A stretch of 52,540 bases of DNA from GCA-2693325 sp964011675 (GTDB lineage: Bacteria > Latescibacterota > UBA2968 > UBA8231): contig CAXGPR010000017.1 of NCBI GenBank assembly GCA_964011675.1, positions 1 through 52,540 on the forward strand, written 5' to 3'. Positions 8,248 through 16,149 of the stretch are shown here, piece after piece (position 1 is the first letter of the stretch; each line of letters opens with the position of its first letter). The notes under the pieces are model-generated. The model was not told the DNA's origin, made no database searches, and saw only the letters and a list, made by a program, of their open reading frames with translations. Both the position numbers and the translations under genes were made by a program.

Positions 8248-9000
8248 ATGTTAGAAAGCGGACGCAGCGTCATTGTCGACGTGCAAGATGTAAAAATGGT
8301 TTACAATTCCAAAAGTCGCGACGAGTCGACTCATGTGCACGCGCTGCGCGGTTTGTCTGTTCAGGTATACGAAAACGAATTCTTCGCGATTATGGGGCCA
8401 TCTGGTTCCGGTAAAAGCACCCTGTTCAACATGATTGGAGCGCTACAGACGCCCACTGGGGGCGAGGTGCGGATTGATGGAGTCGAACTAGCGGCATTGA
8501 GTCCACAGCAGTTAGCGGCCGTTCGTTGCTTCGAATTGGGCTACATCTTCCAGACGTACAACCTGCTACCTGTAATGAGTGCGCTCATGAACGTGGCGCT
8601 GCCTACGGTCTTTGCAGGTCTCAGCACGGAAGAAGGCGAAGAGCGCGCTATGGAGTGCCTTAAGATCGTTGGTTTGGATGAGCGTGCGCATCACATCCCT
8701 TCGGAACTTTCTGGCGGCCAGCAGCAGCGCGTGGCGATTGCTCGAGCCTTTGTCAACAAACCGAGGATCATTCTTGCCGATGAGCCTACTGGAAACTTGG
8801 ACAGCAATACGGGCCAAGAGATCATCAACTACATGCGCAAACTGCAGGATGAAATGGGTACTACGATTATTACGGTGACCCATGATGATAAGATGCTCAC
8901 TGCTGCGGATCGCATGGCGTGGATTCGCGATGGACTGTTAGAGCGTGTGGCCAACCGCGAAGAAATTGAGATTCAGGTGGGAAGTATTAAAGAACACTGA
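8248..9000 (+). CDS. ABC transporter ATP-binding protein (LolD/MacB-type)
   Basis: 250-residue nucleotide-binding subunit. Walker A GPSGSGKST is at 50-58, the Q-loop in YIFQTYNLLP, the signature LSGGQQQR near 154-161 and Walker B ILADEPTGNLD near 175-185, followed by the H-loop in TVTHD. DEPTGNLD and the Q-loop context are typical of the LolD/MacB/FtsE group, which drives lipoprotein extraction, macrolide or peptide efflux, or cell division. No permease or membrane-fusion gene is adjacent and the gene has its own terminator, so its partner is elsewhere. AGGAAGGTGAAG precedes the ATG. Confidence 0.9.
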   Translation: MLESGRSVIVDVQDVKMVYNSKSRDESTHVHALRGLSVQVYENEFFAIMGPSGSGKSTLFNMIGALQTPTGGEVRIDGVELAALSPQQLAAVRCFELGYIFQTYNLLPVMSALMNVALPTVFAGLSTEEGEERAMECLKIVGLDERAHHIPSELSGGQQQRVAIARAFVNKPRIILADEPTGNLDSNTGQEIINYMRKLQDEMGTTIITVTHDDKMLTAADRMAWIRDGLLERVANREEIEIQVGSIKEH

Positions 9001-9018
9001 GTACGATGTAAATTTGAG

Positions 9019-9056
9019 AAAGCCGCTGGTGCCTCTGGGTACTGGCGGCTTTTTTT
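9019..9056 (+). terminator. intrinsic terminator after the ABC ATPase
   Basis: AAAGCCGC (9019-9026) pairs with GCGGCTTT (9045-9052), followed by a T run to 9056. Read on the other strand the same hairpin ends in GCGGCTTTCTC, so it may also serve the convergent SDR gene. Confidence 0.8.
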
Positions 9057-9081
9057 GTTCGAAACAGAATGGATTTTTGCG

Positions 9082-9999
9082 TTATTTTCGCTCTCTCAGG
9101 CGCAGGCCTTCTTGCAGAAAGACCTCGCGGTTAGCAAAGGAACCTGCGAGGGTAAACCCCCCATCAACGGCAACAAACTGCCCTGTCATATAGGGAATAT
9201 GGCTGAAGGCATAGGCTGCCTGAGCAATATCTTCGGGCGTGCCTATGCGGCGTATGGGTTGTGAGCCACCTTCGGCCATTAGACCGTAGGTTTCAGCCAC
9301 GGTATATTCGCGGCCGTCTGCGGGGTCGTGGATACCGGAAGGACGAGCAGTCAGTGGGGTATCTACCACCCCGGGCCGCAGGCTGTTGACTGTGATGTTG
9401 AACGGACCCCCGTCAAGTGCTGCTCCCAAGACAGCGTGGTTTAGTCCCGATTTGCTGACTCCATATGGGATGCGGGTCGACTCAGGGGCGATATCGGAGA
9501 TGGACGTTATGAATAAGATGCTGCGGTGTCGCATGGTCTCGCCGCGGTTGGTCTCGGCTTCGGCTTGCTCAATCATGTAGTGCAGGGAACGCTGACCGAG
9601 TCGATAGGCTCCCATCAGGTTGAGCGACATAACTCGCTCCATTTCTCGATCTAAGTGGTTAATTGGCGTATCTTTAAATCGATAGCGCAGCAAATTTCCA
9701 TCCTCGTCTGCTACATAGTTGGCAACGCCGCTGTTACTTATGCACACATCGAGACGGCCAAAATGAGCGTACGTCTGTTCTACTAGCGTGAAAGCGGCAT
9801 CGGGCTGAGATAAATCCGCGCCTAACAACAGCGCTTCTGTGTCATATTCTTTGCATATATGCTCGGCGACCGCCTCACCGCGCTCTCGGCCCGCGTTGTA
9901 GTTGACCACTACATCGTAGCCATGGCGGGCAAAATATTCCACTGTTGTAGCGCCAATGCCACTGCTAGAGCCGCTGACCAAGCAGACTGGGTTTGACAT
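9082..9999 (-). CDS. short-chain dehydrogenase/reductase (SDR)
   Basis: 305-residue NAD(P)-dependent oxidoreductase. The glycine motif is GSSSGIG (10-16), the catalytic serine lies in ITSISDIAP (about 164-172), and the catalytic pair is Y179 and K183 in YGVSK. It is longer than a typical 250-residue SDR because of an insertion around 95-120. It is the last gene of the E1-alpha/E1-beta operon; its ATG overlaps the E1-beta stop as TGATG, indicating translational coupling. Context suggests reduction or oxidation of the keto compound handled by the E1 enzyme, for example an acetoin or diacetyl-type product. That is inference; the substrate is not readable. Confidence 0.85.
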   Translation of the reverse strand: MSNPVCLVSGSSSGIGATTVEYFARHGYDVVVNYNAGRERGEAVAEHICKEYDTEALLLGADLSQPDAAFTLVEQTYAHFGRLDVCISNSGVANYVADEDGNLLRYRFKDTPINHLDREMERVMSLNLMGAYRLGQRSLHYMIEQAEAETNRGETMRHRSILFITSISDIAPESTRIPYGVSKSGLNHAVLGAALDGGPFNITVNSLRPGVVDTPLTARPSGIHDPADGREYTVAETYGLMAEGGSQPIRRIGTPEDIAQAAYAFSHIPYMTGQFVAVDGGFTLAGSFANREVFLQEGLRLRERK

Positions 10000-10985
10000 C
10001 AGTTTCCTCGCTGGTCTTTAATGGCACGCACGACTTGTTCAACACCAGGAATCGTAGGAATTTCTAATGGTGGGCTAAAGGGTATGGGAACATCCGCGGC
10101 GCCAATACGCATTACGGGTGCATCTAAATAGTCGAAGGCTTTTTCTCCGATGCGTGCTGCAATCTCAGCAGTTGCACCGTAGCTCTGCGGTGCTTCATCA
10201 AGAACGAGAGCGTAACCCGTTTTGCGAACGGATGAAAAAATGGTTTCTTCGTCTAGGGGCATCAGGGTCCGTGGGTCGACGATCTCAATGTCCAATCCTT
10301 CATTAGCGAGTTTGTCTGCGGCGGCAAGAGCGACAGTAACCATGCTCGAAGTGGCAACTATCGTAGCATCTATGCCTGAGCGCTTAACCTCAGCCTGTCC
10401 AAGGGGAATGACAAAGTCGTCCTCTTCAGGCACAAGTCCTTTGTCATTATACATCATTTTGTCCTCAAAAAAGAGAACCGGATTATCGTCTCTGATGGCA
10501 CTTTTTAGCAGGCCTTTAGCGTCGCGCGGTGTCGACGGTAAAACGACCTTCAGACCTGGGACGTGAGCAAAGATTGACTGCAGGCTCTGCGAGTGCTGTG
10601 CGGCAGAGGAACGTCCGGCTCCCATGGCGAGGCGAATAGTCATGGGCACCTTACACTGGCCGCCTGTCATATAGCGAATCTTCGCTGCTTGATTAACAAT
10701 TTGATCCATAGCTAAAAGCGCAAAGTCGCCAAACATGAGCTCGGCAATGGGACGCATCTGCGTCATCGCAGCTCCAACGCTGAGACCGATATATCCGGCT
10801 TCTGCTATCGGAGCATCTAAGATCCGCTGTGGGCCAAACTGTTCAAATAACCCTTCGCAGCACTTAAAGATGCCGCCAGAGGGTCCAACGTCTTCACCGA
10901 TTAGAAACACAGATGAGTCTTGCTGCATTTCTTCGCGCATGGCCTCGGCGATGGCTTCGCGAAAGAGCATTTCACGTTCAGGCAT
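9999..10985 (-). CDS. thiamine-diphosphate dehydrogenase E1 component, beta subunit (pyruvate/acetoin type)
   Basis: 328 residues, the transketolase-like beta half of an alpha2beta2 2-oxo acid or acetoin dehydrogenase E1. Family motifs include FLIGEDVG, RILDAPIAEAGYIGLSVGAAM, HSQSLQSIFAHVPGLKVV and DPRTLMPLDEETI. The start at 10985 (MPEREMLFREA) is preferred over the longer frame to 11027 because GAGGA lies five bases upstream and this gives the usual length. It overlaps the alpha-subunit stop by eight bases (ATGCCTGA), so the two are translationally coupled. No E2 acyltransferase or E3 gene follows, which is unusual for this complex. Confidence 0.93.
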   Translation of the reverse strand: MPEREMLFREAIAEAMREEMQQDSSVFLIGEDVGPSGGIFKCCEGLFEQFGPQRILDAPIAEAGYIGLSVGAAMTQMRPIAELMFGDFALLAMDQIVNQAAKIRYMTGGQCKVPMTIRLAMGAGRSSAAQHSQSLQSIFAHVPGLKVVLPSTPRDAKGLLKSAIRDDNPVLFFEDKMMYNDKGLVPEEDDFVIPLGQAEVKRSGIDATIVATSSMVTVALAAADKLANEGLDIEIVDPRTLMPLDEETIFSSVRKTGYALVLDEAPQSYGATAEIAARIGEKAFDYLDAPVMRIGAADVPIPFSPPLEIPTIPGVEQVVRAIKDQRGN

Positions 10986-12024
10986 ACAAATCCTCATAGG
11001 CTTGTTCCGGCGGTGGAAGCGGCGCATCCTTGCCGAACTCGATTGCGGCTAACACTTCCCGCTCGACCTGTTGATAAATGGCATCAAGTTCTTCCGGTTT
11101 GGCTACCTCTTCTTCAATCATATAATCGCCAAGAAGTTTGATCGGGTCTTTGTTGGCGCGCCACCATTCGGCTTCATCCCGGGTGCGATACGTTTGTGCA
11201 TCGCCGACGTGGTGTCCGTGAAAGCGGTATGTTTTAGCCTCAATGAGCGTGGGGCCATCGCCCGAGCGGGCTTTCTCAACGGCTTTGTTAACGCTGTCAA
11301 ACATGGCAAGTACGTCTGAACCGTCGACAATTACGCCCTCGAGTCCCAAGCCCTTGGCCCGGTCGGCGATGTCTTCAACTCCCGTAACGGCTTGGTATGG
11401 CGTGTGCTCGCCGTATTGGTTGTTCTCGCATATGTATATAGCAGGTAAATCCCAAGCGGCAGCCATGTTTATAGTTTCTAGCATTATACCTTGGTTAGAG
11501 GCGCCATCGCCAAAAAAACAAACGGAAACTTGGTCGCTGTTTCGCAGCTTGGAAGAAAGCGCGGCGCCAGTAGCAATGCCGAAGCCGCCTCCTACGATGC
11601 CGTTAGCTCCTAGGATTCCGACTGACATATCGGCGATGTGCATAGAACCTCCTTTGCCTCGGCAGTAGCCGGCTTCCTTACCCATAATTTCTGCCATCAT
11701 GCGATCAAGTTGGCCACCCTTGGCTAGACAGTGACCGTGTCCACGATGAGTGCTCGTTATGTAATCGTCGTCGCGCAGAGCTGTGCAGGTGCCGACAGCG
11801 ACTGCTTCTTCCCCGATATAAAGGTGGGCCAGTCCGGGCATGAGGCCGCGCGTGTACACGTCCCAGACCTGTTCTTCAAAAAGGCGAATCTCGTTCATTT
11901 TGCGATACATTAACCATAAGGTATCAGCAGGTGCACGCAAAGCATGTTTGCGCTGGTTCTTTGGTATTTTCTTGGCCGCAGACTTTTTGGATGGGCGCTT
12001 GGGCCCGGAAGGCTTTTTCGCCAT
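10978..12024 (-). CDS. thiamine-diphosphate dehydrogenase E1 component, alpha subunit (pyruvate/acetoin type)
   Basis: 348 residues. The ThDP motif starts with GDGASNQG and ends with ENNQYGE. Other family segments are HLYIGEEAVAVG, THRGHGHCLAKGG, GKGGSMH and the C-terminal YRFHGHHVGD. A Lys-rich leader of about 25 residues (KKPSGPKRPSKKSAAKK) precedes the conserved domain and is not typical. With the beta subunit it would decarboxylate pyruvate, a branched 2-oxo acid or acetoin and hand the acyl group to a lipoyl E2; residues seen do not separate these. First gene of an operon continuing with E1-beta and an SDR. GGAG lies about ten bases before the ATG. Confidence 0.93.
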   Translation of the reverse strand: MAKKPSGPKRPSKKSAAKKIPKNQRKHALRAPADTLWLMYRKMNEIRLFEEQVWDVYTRGLMPGLAHLYIGEEAVAVGTCTALRDDDYITSTHRGHGHCLAKGGQLDRMMAEIMGKEAGYCRGKGGSMHIADMSVGILGANGIVGGGFGIATGAALSSKLRNSDQVSVCFFGDGASNQGIMLETINMAAAWDLPAIYICENNQYGEHTPYQAVTGVEDIADRAKGLGLEGVIVDGSDVLAMFDSVNKAVEKARSGDGPTLIEAKTYRFHGHHVGDAQTYRTRDEAEWWRANKDPIKLLGDYMIEEEVAKPEELDAIYQQVEREVLAAIEFGKDAPLPPPEQAYEDLYA

Positions 12025-12093
12025 GTCATTGGAGCTCCATTATGAAGTTGGGAAATGCAAAATAACTCGAACGTGCGATGAGGCGTCAAGCAC

Positions 12094-12126
12094 AAAAAAA
12101 GCCGGGACATCAATGATGTCCCGGCT
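12094..12126 (-). terminator. intrinsic terminator after the ferredoxin gene
   Basis: On the minus strand a near-perfect hairpin (AGCCGGGACATCA and its complement, 12100-12112 with 12114-12126) is followed by seven T residues. It separates the ferredoxin unit from the E1-alpha operon. Confidence 0.9.
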
Positions 12127-12149
12127 CACCTAGTTTTTGGGAAGAAATT

Positions 12150-12464
12150 TCAGCCTTTTTTCTCAAAGTCGGTTGCGTGTTCCGACTTCCACTCTTCCCA
12201 TTTATCCGGGGATTCTCGAAGCTCGAAATACTTGACGTTAATTTGTAAAAAGCGCCCCTGATCTTCGGGCAAGTCTTCCTCCGCAAAAATTGCTTCTACG
12301 GGACATTCAGGCTCGCATGCCCCACAGTCAATGCACTCGTCTGGGTCGATGTAAAGCATGGGTTCTTCCTCACCATCGCCTGGGTGAATGCAGTCGACTG
12401 GGCACACATCAACGCAAGCTTTGTCCTTAACATCGACGCAAGTTTCTGTGATAACGTAAGGCAT
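12150..12464 (-). CDS. 7Fe ferredoxin, [3Fe-4S][4Fe-4S] (FdxA-like)
   Basis: 104-residue low-potential electron carrier. The N-terminal half has CVDVKDKACVDVCPVDC, i.e. C9, C17, C21 and C25, the spacing of the 3Fe cluster set in FdxA/Azotobacter FdI proteins where the second cysteine of a CxxC pair is missing. The second motif CIDCGACEPECP supplies the 4Fe cluster. The tail after residue 75 is charged. A GGAGA lies upstream of the ATG. It has its own promoter and terminator, so it is monocistronic despite its place between galU and the E1 operon. Redox partner unknown; the neighbouring 2-oxo acid dehydrogenase is only a suggestion. Confidence 0.93.
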   Translation of the reverse strand: MPYVITETCVDVKDKACVDVCPVDCIHPGDGEEEPMLYIDPDECIDCGACEPECPVEAIFAEEDLPEDQGRFLQINVKYFELRESPDKWEEWKSEHATDFEKKG

Positions 12465-12510
12465 GAGTCTCTCCTAAATGGATTTTCTTGCTGCAATTTA
12501 GACACAGCCG

Positions 12511-12538
12511 AAAATAGCTTTGGCTCTTCTTTTGTCAA
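12511..12538 (-). promoter_or_regulatory. promoter for the ferredoxin gene
   Basis: Minus strand: TTGACA (12538-12533), a 16-bp spacer and TATTTT (12516-12511), about 50 bp before the start codon and just after the galU stop. Confidence 0.6.
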
Positions 12539-12545
12539 GCGTGCT

Positions 12546-13463
12546 CTAATCTCGAGAGTTTACCCGTTCTTTCATGTAGGAACGCATCTCGTCACCACAC
12601 TCTGAATCGGCCAGTGCGTAATCGATGAACGTCTTGAAGTAGGCGCGATGGTTTCCGATGTCGTAACGCACTTCGCCTTGTCGTAGGCAGACCGCACGAA
12701 CCATGGCATCAGCGTTTATTTGTGCGGCTATCGCATCTGTTAGATAAACTTCTCCGTTGGGTGCGGGAGGGATACTGTCAATGCGCTGGAATATATCAGG
12801 TGAGAAGAGATAGCGCGCACTGATCGCCAGTCGACTGGGCGTTTGATCTGGTGCTGGTTTTTCTAAGATATCAGAGAGACGGCAGTCTTCCTGAGATTCT
12901 TCTCCCGTGCGCGGTACGACGATGCCATAGTGCTGAACTAGTTCTTGGGGCACTGAATAGGTCGCTATTGTGCAAGCGGATTGATGGTGCTCATGTGATT
13001 CAATCATGCGTTGGAGTAGGGAAGGCGACTCGAGAGAATAGACGATGCTGTCTCCGAACGCTACTACAAAAGGTGCGTCGCCGACAAAGCTCTTTGCTGC
13101 TGCGACTGCATCACCTGTACCCAGAGGCTTGGTCTGTCCAAGCGGAACCTGCTGGCGTGTGAAGAAGAACTCGACTCCGCGCTGGCGATAGTCAAAACGA
13201 CTGACTTCGCTCATCGCATTACGCTCTCGTTCTAGATGCATCATGAGCTCTGAATAGTCGTCAAAATAGTTTTCGATTGCACTTTTACTGCGGCTTGAAA
13301 CGAAGAGTATTTCTGTAATACCTGCTTCAACTAGCTCTTTGACGACGTGGTGGATTATGGGCTGACGTCCCACGGGTAACATCTCCTTGGGAACGGCCTT
13401 GGTCGTGGGCAGTAACCGCGTGCCCAAGCCGGCTACGGGAACAACGGCTTTAGTGATGCGCAT
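12546..13463 (-). CDS. galU: UTP--glucose-1-phosphate uridylyltransferase
   Basis: 305 residues. Makes UDP-glucose from UTP and glucose-1-phosphate for envelope polysaccharides. The nucleotide-binding signature is AVVPVAGLGTRLLPTTKAV at the N-terminus followed by PKEMLPVGRQPIIH, with family segments FGDSIVYS and EVYLTDAI further on. Length and order match bacterial GalU. GCGGAG precedes the start. It diverges from the Nramp-like operon and is followed by the separately transcribed ferredoxin. Confidence 0.95.
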   Translation of the reverse strand: MRITKAVVPVAGLGTRLLPTTKAVPKEMLPVGRQPIIHHVVKELVEAGITEILFVSSRSKSAIENYFDDYSELMMHLERERNAMSEVSRFDYRQRGVEFFFTRQQVPLGQTKPLGTGDAVAAAKSFVGDAPFVVAFGDSIVYSLESPSLLQRMIESHEHHQSACTIATYSVPQELVQHYGIVVPRTGEESQEDCRLSDILEKPAPDQTPSRLAISARYLFSPDIFQRIDSIPPAPNGEVYLTDAIAAQINADAMVRAVCLRQGEVRYDIGNHRAYFKTFIDYALADSECGDEMRSYMKERVNSRD

Positions 13464-13519
13464 TCATATACTCCGCTCTATGTTGGTAGAATAGGGAAAT
13501 ATGATTGGTCACAGAATAT

Positions 13520-13548
13520 TTGACAAGCACAGAAGGCAACGGTATCAT
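13520..13548 (+). promoter_or_regulatory. promoter of the Nramp-nucleotidylyltransferase-Nnr operon
   Basis: Consensus TTGACA at 13520-13525, 17-bp spacer, TATCAT at 13543-13548; predicted start of transcription near 13555, about 26 bp before the first start codon, with AGGAGAAGGA between. One of the best promoters in the window. Confidence 0.7.
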
Positions 13549-13580
13549 ACGTCCCTCAGAGTTAGTGAAAGGAGAAGGAA

Positions 13581-14996
13581 ATGAGCCAAGCTCTTCGCTA
13601 TCCTGAACTTAGTGAGGATTTAAAAGCGCGCGGTTTTGGTGCTATGATGCGCATTTTTGGACCGGGAGCGATCATTGCCTCGGTTACAATTGGCAGTGGG
13701 GAGACGGTATTCGCTTCGCGCGGAGGTGCCGTCTTTGGTTATGCGCTCCTCTGGTGTTTTGTCGGCGGCGGTCTGATGAAGTTTGTCCAAGTGTATACGG
13801 CTGCTCGCTATATGACGCTGACGGGCGAACACCCTATAGAGCGATGGGCCTATCTGCCTGGACCGAAGGGGTGGGTCGTCTGGCTCTTAGCTATCATGAC
13901 AGTTCTGTGTTTTCCCCTTTGGTTATCCGGCCTGCCCAAGATGTTGGGGGGGCTCGTCGTTTGGATTATTGGAGCAGAGGGACAGGCCTTTTGGGGGGAT
14001 GATAGGGTGTGGGGTACCGCCTTTGCTCTGATGGCGATCGCCATAACGATGGTGCAGAGCTACGGTGCGTTGGAAAAAGTGCAGACGCTCGTAGTGAGCG
14101 TGTTGCTACTTTCCATACTGACAGCGGCTGCAGCGGCACGGCCAGACTGGCTAGCGGTCTTCATGGGCATAGTTATCCCGACGATGCCGACCTACGAGAG
14201 TTGGATTGCGCTGAAATATCCTGCGATAGCAGGGCGTTCAGCCTGGCTGGAGTTGGGCACGTATTTAGGGGCCATTGGCGGGGGATCGCAGGATTATTTC
14301 GGTTATATCGGTATGCTCAGAGAAAAAGCCTGGGGTCTGATGGGACGATTGCGGTCGGCTGGCTCTGAGGGCGTTGCAATTGCGGCCGATGGGGACAATG
14401 TTTCGTTGGGTAAACAGTGGCTGCGTGCGCCGCTGATTGATTCGGCCGTCTCCTTTGGCTGTGTCGTTATATTCACCATGGCATTTATGATTTTGGGCGC
14501 CGCCGTACTGCGCCCAGAGCAAGTCGTTCCAGACGATGCGCAGCTCCTCTCAGTGCAGGCCAGCTTTCTTGTGCGCCTGCATCCTGCGCTACTCTACCTG
14601 TATCAGTTTGGCGTCTTTACCGCATTTTTTGGCACGATCATGGCTGCATACGAGCTCTATGTGCGAACGACTCATGAATGTTTCCGGCCCATATCGCAGA
14701 AAGTGCGCTCCATGTCTATTGGCTCGCTGCGTCCGTTGGTCGTTACCTATTGCGGCCTTGGCGGTATTGCAATTATGTGGTCCGGGGGAAATCCGGTACA
14801 GATCGTTACGCCCGCCGCTATCTTTGGCGGAGTGCTAACCTGCGGGATGTGGTGTTTGCTCATGGTTTGGACGGATCGAACCTTCTTGCCTAAACCGCTG
14901 CGGATGGGAATGGGGTTACTCTTGCTCAACTTGGCTAGTGGTCTCTTTCTCACGGCTTGGGGTGTGCGTGGGGCCATGGATTTCTTGTTAGGATAG
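13581..14996 (+). CDS. Nramp-family-like transporter with altered metal-site residues
   Basis: 471-residue polytopic inner-membrane protein with about 11 hydrophobic helices. The first helix reads GPGAIIASVTIGSGETVFAS and continues RGGAVFGYALLW, aligning with the Nramp/MntH first helix. There the canonical metal ligands are DPGN; here the same place is GSGE. In the sixth helix the canonical MPH is replaced by GGGSQDYFGY. All classical Mn/Fe ligands are therefore changed, as in divergent Nramp branches that carry other ions. The substrate is open. First gene of a tight operon; the next ATG starts one base after its stop. Confidence 0.75.
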   Translation: MSQALRYPELSEDLKARGFGAMMRIFGPGAIIASVTIGSGETVFASRGGAVFGYALLWCFVGGGLMKFVQVYTAARYMTLTGEHPIERWAYLPGPKGWVVWLLAIMTVLCFPLWLSGLPKMLGGLVVWIIGAEGQAFWGDDRVWGTAFALMAIAITMVQSYGALEKVQTLVVSVLLLSILTAAAAARPDWLAVFMGIVIPTMPTYESWIALKYPAIAGRSAWLELGTYLGAIGGGSQDYFGYIGMLREKAWGLMGRLRSAGSEGVAIAADGDNVSLGKQWLRAPLIDSAVSFGCVVIFTMAFMILGAAVLRPEQVVPDDAQLLSVQASFLVRLHPALLYLYQFGVFTAFFGTIMAAYELYVRTTHECFRPISQKVRSMSIGSLRPLVVTYCGLGGIAIMWSGGNPVQIVTPAAIFGGVLTCGMWCLLMVWTDRTFLPKPLRMGMGLLLLNLASGLFLTAWGVRGAMDFLLG

Positions 14997-14997
14997 C

Positions 14998-16149
14998 ATG
15001 ATTAATCGAGCCATTTGGAACGCGGTTGAAGAAATCGTCCAGAGAGAGGCCAACTTATCTCTGGCCGTTACCGGCGGAGGTTCCGCTCTTCTAAATTGGC
15101 TGTTTGATCATCCTGGAGCTTCGCGCTGCTTATTAGAGGCACAAATCCCCTATGCTGCTCCCGCGCTAGCGGATTACCTGCGGCATCCAGGCCCCCATAG
15201 GGTTACAAAAAATACGGCGCGAAACATGGCTTTTGTTGCCTATCAAAGGGCTCGTCGCCACGGAACGCGCACCGTGCCGTTTTTCGGGGTAGGGCTTACC
15301 GCAGCACTGACTACGGGCCGGGAGCGCCGAGGGGCAGATCGCGTCTATTTTGCGCTGCGGACTGATGAACGCTGCGATATTTACGCGCTTTCTTTTCACG
15401 GGAGAATAGCGGACAGGACGGAGCAAGAACAGGTCGCAAGTCGTTGGGCACTCTGTCATATCGCTAAAGCTTTTGACGTTTATTTTGATGCCGTACTGCC
15501 CTCGTGGGCCGAAGAGCAGAACGAGGAAATAGCTTTAAACGACCCGCTTGATCTTCTGCTTTCTGACGCAATTGACCTTGTTGAGATCGCTGATACGGGT
15601 GCTGTCTCAGTCGATGTCGAACGCTCGGGGCGGTTACTTTATCCGGGTTCGTTTAATCCACTCCATGAAGGACATTGTAAGCTCGCTGCAGCGGCTAGTG
15701 CGCTGAGCGGCCGTCCAGTTACCCTGGAGATTTCTGTGCAGAACGTAGACAAACCTCCGCTCGAGCGATCTGATCTCAATGCGCGCATGAAGGGCGTGTG
15801 CGGTCGCTTTACTGTTTGTCTTACCCGCGAACCCACATTTTTCGGCAAGGCGGCTCACTTTGATGCACCGCATTTTGCCATCGGGTGCGATACGGCAGTG
15901 CGCTTAGTTGATGAGAAATACTATGAAGGAGGAGTAGAGGGAATGGAGCAGTCGCTTGAGTCGCTACGCGATCGCGGCGTGCATTTTTGGGTTGCAGGGC
16001 GCAGTATGGAAGGAACTTATCGCACGCTTGATGACGTGGCGGTCCCGGCGTCCGTACGCTCTCTTTTTTCCTCTATTCCCGAGAGCGCATTTCGCATGGA
16101 CCTATCTTCCACTGAAATTCGCGCCCGTGGGCGGGTATCAGAGGAATGA
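14998..16149 (+). CDS. CinA/PncC-like domain fused to an HxGH nucleotidylyltransferase
   Basis: 383 residues in two parts. Residues 1-165 resemble the CinA C-terminal (PncC, nicotinamide-nucleotide amidase) fold: VTGGGSALLNWLFDHPGAS and GVGLTAALTTGRERRGADRV. The catalytic ESxTGG block has become LAVTGG and the YSNxxK block YAAPAL, so amidase activity is probably lost. Residues 210-380 are a cytidylyltransferase-like domain: LLYPGSFNPLHEGH with HEGH at 223-226, and SSTEIR at 370-375, as in NadD/NMNAT. A role in nicotinamide-nucleotide adenylylation fits both halves and the downstream NAD(P)HX repair gene, but is inference. Its ATGA overlaps the next start by four bases. Confidence 0.75.
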   Translation: MINRAIWNAVEEIVQREANLSLAVTGGGSALLNWLFDHPGASRCLLEAQIPYAAPALADYLRHPGPHRVTKNTARNMAFVAYQRARRHGTRTVPFFGVGLTAALTTGRERRGADRVYFALRTDERCDIYALSFHGRIADRTEQEQVASRWALCHIAKAFDVYFDAVLPSWAEEQNEEIALNDPLDLLLSDAIDLVEIADTGAVSVDVERSGRLLYPGSFNPLHEGHCKLAAAASALSGRPVTLEISVQNVDKPPLERSDLNARMKGVCGRFTVCLTREPTFFGKAAHFDAPHFAIGCDTAVRLVDEKYYEGGVEGMEQSLESLRDRGVHFWVAGRSMEGTYRTLDDVAVPASVRSLFSSIPESAFRMDLSSTEIRARGRVSEE

